Positions 57,942-64,000 of a stretch of 64,000 nt of DNA are shown here, one piece after another; positions within the stretch are counted from its first letter, which is position 1; each line of letters begins with the position of its first letter. The stretch is from Hydrangea macrophylla (lineage: Eukaryota > Streptophyta > Magnoliopsida > Cornales > Hydrangeaceae). The DNA lies in NCBI GenBank assembly GCA_033977485.1, contig CM066985.1, positions 72,835,045 to 72,899,044 of the forward strand, given 5' to 3'. Below the pieces are notes generated by a model. It had not been told where the DNA came from, ran no database searches, and saw only the letters and a list, made by a program, of their open reading frames with translations. The position numbers and the translations under genes are program-made.

Positions 57942-59750
57942 TATATATTTTCGAAAATAGATAGTTTCGCAGCACCACCACCACCACCACAGCACCAGTA
58001 CCACCACCACCACCACCATTGTGATGTTATTATCTATCATCCTCAACAGATTATATTATCAAAGTTGATAATTTCACAGATATATAATATTATGTGTCAT
58101 GATAATATTATCTGTCATGTTCAACAGATAATATTATCTGTTTGGAAAAAATCAACTTAAAATAGCCATAACTTTCTCATCTTTTGGTCTTTTGGGATTT
58201 CTTTCATTTATTTTTTTCAAGATCTACGCAGTTCACTCGCAATTTTATAAAGACGTCTCATTTTGAGCCTTAATTTAGGCTTTTTTGGTTCACATATTTT
58301 ATCTGTCAAAATCTGCTAACAGATAATATTATCTGTTGGACAAGAGAATTTGTAATGCACAATAGAGAATATGATATGAATAATAGATAATGTTGTTTGT
58401 TGTTTACAAGAGTTTCAGTTGCTGATTAGAACACATATATTTATCTATAATGTACATCAGATAAAGTTATCTGGTTCACAACAGATAATACTATATAGTT
58501 CAAAATAGATAATATTATCTGTTTCACAACAAAGTTCTGTTGCCCAACATATAATACTAATATCTATTAAAATTTGTCAACAAATTACAGAAAACATAAG
58601 CTATATAGATAATTAGCATTGCAAAAGTAAAATTGTATAATGTAGAACAAATAAAGCTGTCAATAATGTGCAAGAGATAAAGCAATTGTATGTTATATAA
58701 AAGTTGTACACAGCAGATAATATTATCTGTTTTCTTGAACAGGTAAATAGAGACCTCATTTGATATAGAGCAAATCAGACAACAAAATAATAATGGTATA
58801 TGTTTTTCAACAGCAATTATGTTTTTTTACATTCTATTCTCATCATCTTCTTATTCTTATTCTTCTGCTTTATTTTCATCATCATTTTATTCTTCCTCGT
58901 CATCTTCGTAGATGAGCAGTTCTTTTTCCTTGGTTATCTGGTTCAAAACAAATAATATTATCTGTTTCATAATAGAGTTTTGTTGCCCAATGGATAATAT
59001 TATCTGTTATCACCATCACCATCGTCGTCACCACCACCACTAACATCACCATCGTCATCACCACCACCACCGCACCACCACCCCCACCCCCACCCCCACC
59101 CCCACCCCCATAACAGCACAGTTCACAATCACCGCCATCACAGCACCACAACAACCACTACCAGTAGTACCACAATATTATCTATTTTTTAAAATAGATA
59201 ATATTATCAGTTTTGACAATATTATCTGCTTTTGAAAAAAGATAATTGTACACCACCACCATCAGAGCACCACCACCACCACCCCTATAGTAGCATAGTT
59301 CACGACCACTGTCATCACAGCACCACCACGACCACCACCAATAGCACCATAAATAGATAATATTGTATTTTTGAAAACAGATAATGTTATCTGTTTTCTA
59401 AAACAGATAATTTTGCAGCACTATCACCACCATCGGAGCACCACCACCACCACACCATGGCACCATCACCGTTGTTGTCATCATTGTCGTTTGTCATTGT
59501 CGTCACTGTCGACATCAACATCACACCATCGTCTCTTCCATTACCATCGTCATCACCACCACCATCACAGCACCACCACTACCACCATTGCATCACCACC
59601 ACCACCATCCTCACCTCCATCTACAATTGGAGCACCTCCACCACCACATCACCTCCATTACTATCATAACAACACCACCCGCCATCGTCACCACCATCAC
59701 CATCAGCACCACCATACCATCGTTGTCGTCACTTCTGTTGTGTAGAGAGG
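57942..59750. repeat. CAC/CAT-rich DNA with many AT-rich palindromes, right of the solo LTR
   Basis: Exact CAGATAATATTATCTG copies occur at 58125, 58320 and 58714, with near copies around 58095, 58505, 58955, 58990, 59195, 59380 and 59400. Between and after them are (CAC/CAT)n tracts, a CCCCCAC run near 59085-59110, and long His-coding frames that reflect the trinucleotide repeat. Terminal inverted repeats of a transposon are not evident. Confidence 0.87.
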
Positions 59751-60114
59751 ACATTTTCGGTTTCTTAGAAAATTAGGTCATTTTGGTATTTTTGGTTGGG
59801 GAATGGGTTATTGAATTAAATATTTGGGCCTTGGGCTTTATGTAGCATTGTATTGGTTTTAGGGTGCTATGGCTGAGTGTCCCTAATTAAATAAACAATT
59901 TTAGTACCTTACAAAAAGGTACGACCCACAAAAATGATGAGGAGTGATCAAGCCAAAAGCTTTCCAAAAAAAAGTACAACTACTTAATATATATATATAT
60001 TATTGATGCGACTTGCAAAAAGAAAAAAGGTACGGGTTGATACAAGGGTATGCCAAATTATTGTGGTAAGTGCAATCAAAGTAAACAGATTTTCACGAAT
60101 CACGAAGGGGTATT
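59751..60114. other. Non-coding stretch, nothing recognised
   Basis: AT-rich sequence with a short TA run near 59990 and no open frame, repeat or element end that I can identify. Confidence 0.5.
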
Positions 60115-60420
60115 TGTTGGCACATAAATTTTAACCCAAATTCAAATCCAACCCAAAAGAAGATTAAGGCCAGTTTATTCTGCTAGGCCAATCGAACTGG
60201 CCCAATAGGATCAACTGCTCCCATAGGAACCAACCCATGAAATCGGTTTCAAAACCCAAACAGTAGTCATTATTCCCCAAATACGACTCACATATCTTCA
60301 GAATACGTGTGAGATACAAAATTCAAATTCAAAGCAAAGTTGGGATTACGGATGAGGTATCAATAATCGAATTTCAAATAAAGGATTCGGACATCATTTA
60401 GGATCCTCGAAAATGAGATA

Positions 60421-60890
60421 CGTATCATCTCACATTGAGATGATACAAAGGAATTTCAAGTCAAACATGGCATATCAATATTCAAATCTTGAATGATATT
60501 TGTAATGCAGGTCATCTCAAGTAGAGATGATACGAATAAAAGAGACGGTTATATGGATATCAATATTCGAATTTCAAATAAAGATTTGGAATATCATTTG
60601 AGATCCTTGAAAAGATACGTATCATCTCACATGGAGATGATACAAACAAAAAGAGACGTCAGTCAGCAAATGGATTTCAAGACAAAGATGGTAAATCAAT
60701 ATTCGAATTTGAATAACATTCTTAGTACCAAATGAGATCCTTAAAAGATATGTATCATCTCACATGGAGATGGTACAAACAAAAGAGACATTAGTCATCA
60801 AATGGTATATCAATATTCAAATTTTGAAATTTGATACTAGAATATCACCTAATCCTTGAAGAGATACGTACCATCTCAAATAGAGATGAT
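60421..60890. repeat. Hairpin-bearing repeats in U3
   Basis: Five copies of GTATCATCTCACATGGAGAT or variants, each followed by GATAC to give an inverted repeat with a stem of about 10 bp, near 60421, 60512, 60617, 60751 and 60866. Spacing is 90-135 bp, with ATCAATATTCGAATTTCAAA recurring between them. Confidence 0.85.
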
Positions 60891-61033
60891 ACAAACAAGA
60901 AAAAAGAAGATCTCAAGTCAAGATCTCACCATCACAATTTGAATTTCAAACAAGGTTTGGACGTCAGTTGAAATCTTAATTATCATCTCTTTGAAAATCA
61001 AATTTGAAAGAGACATGATAACATCCAAGGTCC

Positions 61034-61043
61034 TCTATAAATA
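61034..61043 (+). promoter_or_regulatory. TATA box within a perfect inverted repeat
   Basis: CTATAAATAG is the centre of TCCTCTATAAATAGAGGA (61031-61048), an 8-bp stem around AA. Located in the LTR after the hairpin repeats; the likely promoter. Confidence 0.72.
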
Positions 61044-61684
61044 GAGGACCCCAAGCATCAAAGAGGAGGAAGGAGAGAAAAAAAAAAAAAAACAAATATA
61101 CAGAGCTACAGAAGAGTTAGAGAAAGCAAGAGACAAAAGCTAGAGAAAGGATTTTTACAGAGAGGAACACCTCTTTAGAAGAAGAAGAACAACAAGAACA
61201 AGACAATACAAGACTATCGAAGTATCAAGTACAATGGAGTTCATCAGGTAAAGGGTTCCAAACCCTCTACTAAAAAAATGTATTCGAATCTCCTATATTC
61301 TAAAGCTATGTAAAAATGGACCGAAATTCGTTCATTCAATCAATAAAAATTCATTTTTGTTTGCCATCTATTGATTCTTTTTGTTTATTTAGTTTTCTTT
61401 TTATTGTTAATCGAAGGTCAAAAATAATTAACGATTTGCCATTAGGCAGATCGGAGACAGGGACACCACAAATCAAACAATAAACATTGTCGTTCAAGCG
61501 GCAGTGGTAATTTGTTAAACACAAATTTTTGAATCCTACAAAATGAACACAACCCAATAGAATGACAAAAATTTGTAACAGAAATGCGATAAACCCATAC
61601 ACGAGTGTTAAAGCTAGTAAATTAGTTTGCACTTTCAAACTATTTTGATTCTGGCACACCCACGCAAAACTATAGCAAACATTT

Positions 61685-61702
61685 TGGCACGCCCAGTGGG
61701 AC
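61685..61702 (+). other. Primer-binding site of the 60-63 kb element
   Basis: TGGCACGCCCAGTGGGAC directly after the LTR. This motif is, from memory, common at this position in plant gypsy elements; the tRNA is not identified. Confidence 0.75.
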
Positions 61703-61706
61703 CCTA

Positions 61707-62860
61707 GTGCTAGAATATGCCCCCAAAAAAACTAATAAGAATGGTCAAGATGAATTGACCGTTGTCGATCCACCAGAGGACGAGAGCATTGCCCGTTCAC
61801 TGCAGGATAGTGCCTTGACTCTGGAAGCCTTCTCAGAGGCCATGAGACGAAGCATGGAACCTATGAGGCAAGATTACCATGCCCTCTTAGGGACCATGGA
61901 AAATTTTAAAGGGCTGATCGACCAAATGGCTGAGATGTAAGATAGCTAGATTAAATTGTTGGTATCGGCCGACAAAACCAATGCAACAATAGACAGCATG
62001 GCTAAGATGGTGGGACAACTCTTAAGTACCTGGCAGGCCAAAAACAGTAAAGAACATGGTGGATCGAATGTGATGGAGAAACCGAAATACCCTCGTTAGA
62101 CGAGAAAGAAATGAAGAATTCATCCAAAGGAACGTATTATAAAGATCCCAATCACGAGGTTCACGTGGCCGATTATGACCTCGAAGTTTGAGAAGTCGAT
62201 ATGACTGAACTGAATTGTAAATGGCCGATAGTGTGCAATGCCTTGAATAAACTGGTAAATAATAACACGGTGGCAAAAAAGATGGCGTTTGAGGCCAAAA
62301 ATGCGATCAAATTAGGTAATGGTCATCGAATCCCAAAGGTCAATGACTTAAAGAATAAAGAATATTGTAGATGGAATAATTCATGGAAGCATTCTACTAA
62401 TAATTATGTTGTGTTTCATAATGTCATACAGGAGAATGCGGAGAAAGGAACTTTCAATTTTTCAGACAAAGATATGGGGATCGATACTAACCCTTTTCCT
62501 CAGATTGTAGGTTCAAACATGGTGTCACCTGATCTGTCAAAGTTAACATAGCTCAGGCCAAAAGCAAATCTGACAGAAACATCAAAGGAAAGGTCAAGGC
62601 ATAGAGAAGGCAAGCAAGTGGACATATCGACATCAGGCAACCCGAAGGTGACCGTCCATGAACTCCAAAAGACGTACCAAGAAATAAAAGAAGCAGAATA
62701 GAAGGTCGAAATTGAGATGGCCTGATCCAATACTGACAATCTGATCACTACTCTACGACAACAACTAGACTTAATTGAATAGGGCTTGTGCTCGAGGTGC
62801 AAGGCTGATGTGAAAAAAGAAATAACCAGCCGAGATCAAGTGAGCACTACAAGCAGGGTT
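61707..62860 (+). pseudogene. gag: Gag relic of the 60-63 kb element
   Basis: The first frame covers 61707-61940 (ARSLQDSALTLEAFSEAMRR, with a possible ATG at 61717 in another frame). The same frame continues past TAA 61938-61940 and a TAG shortly after (SADKTNATIDSMAKMVGQLL). A later frame at 62201-62551 has LNKLVNNNTVAKK, IPKVNDLKNKEYCRWNNSWK, HSTNNYVVFHNVIQ and TNPFPQIVGSNMV, a pattern I recognise from the C-terminal part of certain plant gypsy Gag proteins. Its usual cysteine after TNN is replaced by tyrosine. Much of the central Gag is missing, and the relic ends at the next LTR. Confidence 0.75.
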
Positions 62861-62913
62861 CGAGAAGGTTAGTTCATGATAAACTTACAATGCCAAAGCA
62901 ATAAGACCAGTCC

Positions 62914-64000
62914 TGTAATACCTGTAATTTCTTTTCTTTTCGTTAATAATATCAGCTTTTCGAATTTCTGTATTGGACTGGCTATATTATTATATTATTA
63001 TTTTAGTAGGGTGACGATTTTGACGTATCTTAGGATTATTGATTTGACTATAGTAACCGTACCGACTTGACCATAATAGGATTTAACTTAGTCTCGTACC
63101 TAGACCCGAACATTAGAAACAATACATGTTTGCACGTAAATCGAGACTAACACATATACCGAGGAACTTATGCACGTAAATTGAGAAAAGTGGCACACAA
63201 CCCTAGGTGAGCCCCACGTGACCGGCCACATGGAAGCCCATGCAATACCTCCTCCACATGTCACCCACACCCAAGCCACTTGTCTTGTACAAGGACACTT
63301 GTCCATGCATGTGTACACTAGCACATGCATGGAGACACCTAACACTACACCACCTATGTAAACATGCATATACACTTGCATGATACTTTTTGATCATCTA
63401 TAATCTGCATATAGAGTTAGAGAGAGCTAGGAGATGAAATCCATGGTGAGATAAAAGAAGTTAGAAGGAGAAGAACAAGGAGCTTTCACCATTGAAGTTG
63501 AATTCAAGCTTCCTAAGCTCAAGCTTAAATTTCAAGATTTGGTGAGTATTCTAACTCACTTTAGAACCTATATAGCATGTAGTAATGTTTAACAAGTGTT
63601 TGATGTTGTATTTTGAGGCTCTATGCAACATGCAAGTCAATCTTCAAATCTGAGAAACAGAAATCTCCAGCAGAATGTAGTTTAGTAAAATGAGTGTTTT
63701 AAGCAGCTCCGAAATCTGAATTAAGCTAGATTTTTTGTGGAGAAAGCTAACTCATTTGTCTACAAATAACTCTTCTATAGCTCAGTCTGAAAATCACTTC
63801 TTCATAGGTGAAATATATATACAACAAAGTACTTTAAATCTGAGAAACAGAAACCTCCAGCAGAATGTAGTTTAGTAAAAATGAGTGTTTTATGCAGCTT
63901 CGAAATCTGAATTAAGTTAGGTTTTTTGTGGATAAAGCTAACTCATTTATCTACAAATAACTAATCTATAGCTTAGTCTAGATATCACTCCTTCATAGGT
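62914..64000 (+). mobile_element. Start of a Tekay-type LTR, cut by the right edge
   Basis: TGTAATACCTGTAATTTCTT resembles the start of the LTR at 49771 (TGTAACACCCTGTAATTTCT) and replaces gag relic sequence abruptly. The interior is otherwise different. A plausible chromovirus LTR; its other end is outside the window. Confidence 0.6.
63646..64000 (+). repeat. Tandem duplication, 190-bp unit, at the right edge
   Basis: AAATCTGAGAAACAGAAATC at 63646 recurs at 63836, and similarity continues to the window end, where TTCATAGGT again appears. Whether more units follow cannot be seen. Confidence 0.88.

Larger units (their letters stand above)
60115..61681 (+). mobile_element. 5' LTR of a further gypsy-type element
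   Basis: Begins TGTTGGCACATAAATTTTAA and ends TATAGCAAACA three nt before a PBS. About 1567 bp. It has U3 hairpin repeats (60421-60890), a TATA box (61034-61043) and AATAAA near 61341 as a polyadenylation candidate, in the order expected for U3-R-U5. The left border is inferred from the TG and is not confirmed by a second LTR. Confidence 0.72.

Noticed and set aside
59371..59776. Histidine-rich frames
   Set aside because: Direct translation of (CAC/CAT)n; several frames are open at once, with no start context or conserved feature.

Overview
This window looks like plant nuclear DNA, probably from a eudicot with a repeat-rich genome; the species cannot be named from it. I recognise no ordinary host gene, rRNA, tRNA or CRISPR array. 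Almost all of it is nested LTR retrotransposons of the Ty3/gypsy superfamily, plus one CACTA DNA transposon and simple-sequence DNA. The evidence is plant gypsy gag, protease, reverse transcriptase, RNase H, integrase and chromodomain motifs, LTRs with TG...CA ends, primer-binding sites including the initiator-Met type, and GT-AG introns.

Layout. 1-6868: minus-strand Tekay/Del-like chromovirus (element 1), cut by the left edge. Its gag-pol frame has only three stops, and its 2.1 kb LTR holds paired CAGTCGACTG palindromes. 6890-7808: Tat-lineage pol relic, followed by a related palindrome-bearing LTR (7809-9598). 9600-12050: LTR, PBS and leader of an old Tat element. 12056-15344: solo Tat LTR with a GATAG target-site duplication, inserted in that leader. 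15345-16346: the old leader resumes. 16345-34269: a near full-length Tat element with truncated 5' LTR, leader, gag, protease, an open 1277-codon pol with two RNase H domains, repeat arrays, two antisense genes, polypurine tract and 3' LTR. 34270-35904: the old leader and gag again, a near-duplicate of 15345-16346. 35905-52255: a second Tekay-like chromovirus (+ strand), split by a 7.8 kb CACTA transposon (38924-46755). 54110-59750: CAC/CAT repeats with AT-rich palindromes, interrupted by another solo Tat LTR with TSD TATAT (54649-57941). 60115-62860: LTR, PBS and gag relic of another gypsy element. 62914-64000: the start of a Tekay-type LTR, cut by the right edge.

The most notable feature is on the antisense strand of the Tat element, between pol and the 3' LTR. 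One six-exon gene (26944-29116, minus) encodes a plant-mobile-domain protein; all five introns are GT-AG and phase 0. A second antisense gene (25480-26595) resembles DUF7745 proteins. The introns are readable as introns only on the strand opposite the element's genomic RNA, which explains how they could survive retrotransposition. Extra antisense frames are, as far as I recall, known in Tat elements, so the class is not new; the intact splice structure, the second gene and the palindromes shared between the LTR promoter and the antisense gene's 5' flank are worth checking.

Sequence of events, inferred: an old Tat element was invaded by a younger Tat element (TSD GATAG). The locus was then duplicated in tandem with a short microhomology junction and reduced by LTR-LTR recombination, leaving a solo LTR and a 5'-truncated copy. 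Most in-frame stops are compatible with C-to-T or G-to-A decay, as expected for methylated, silenced elements.
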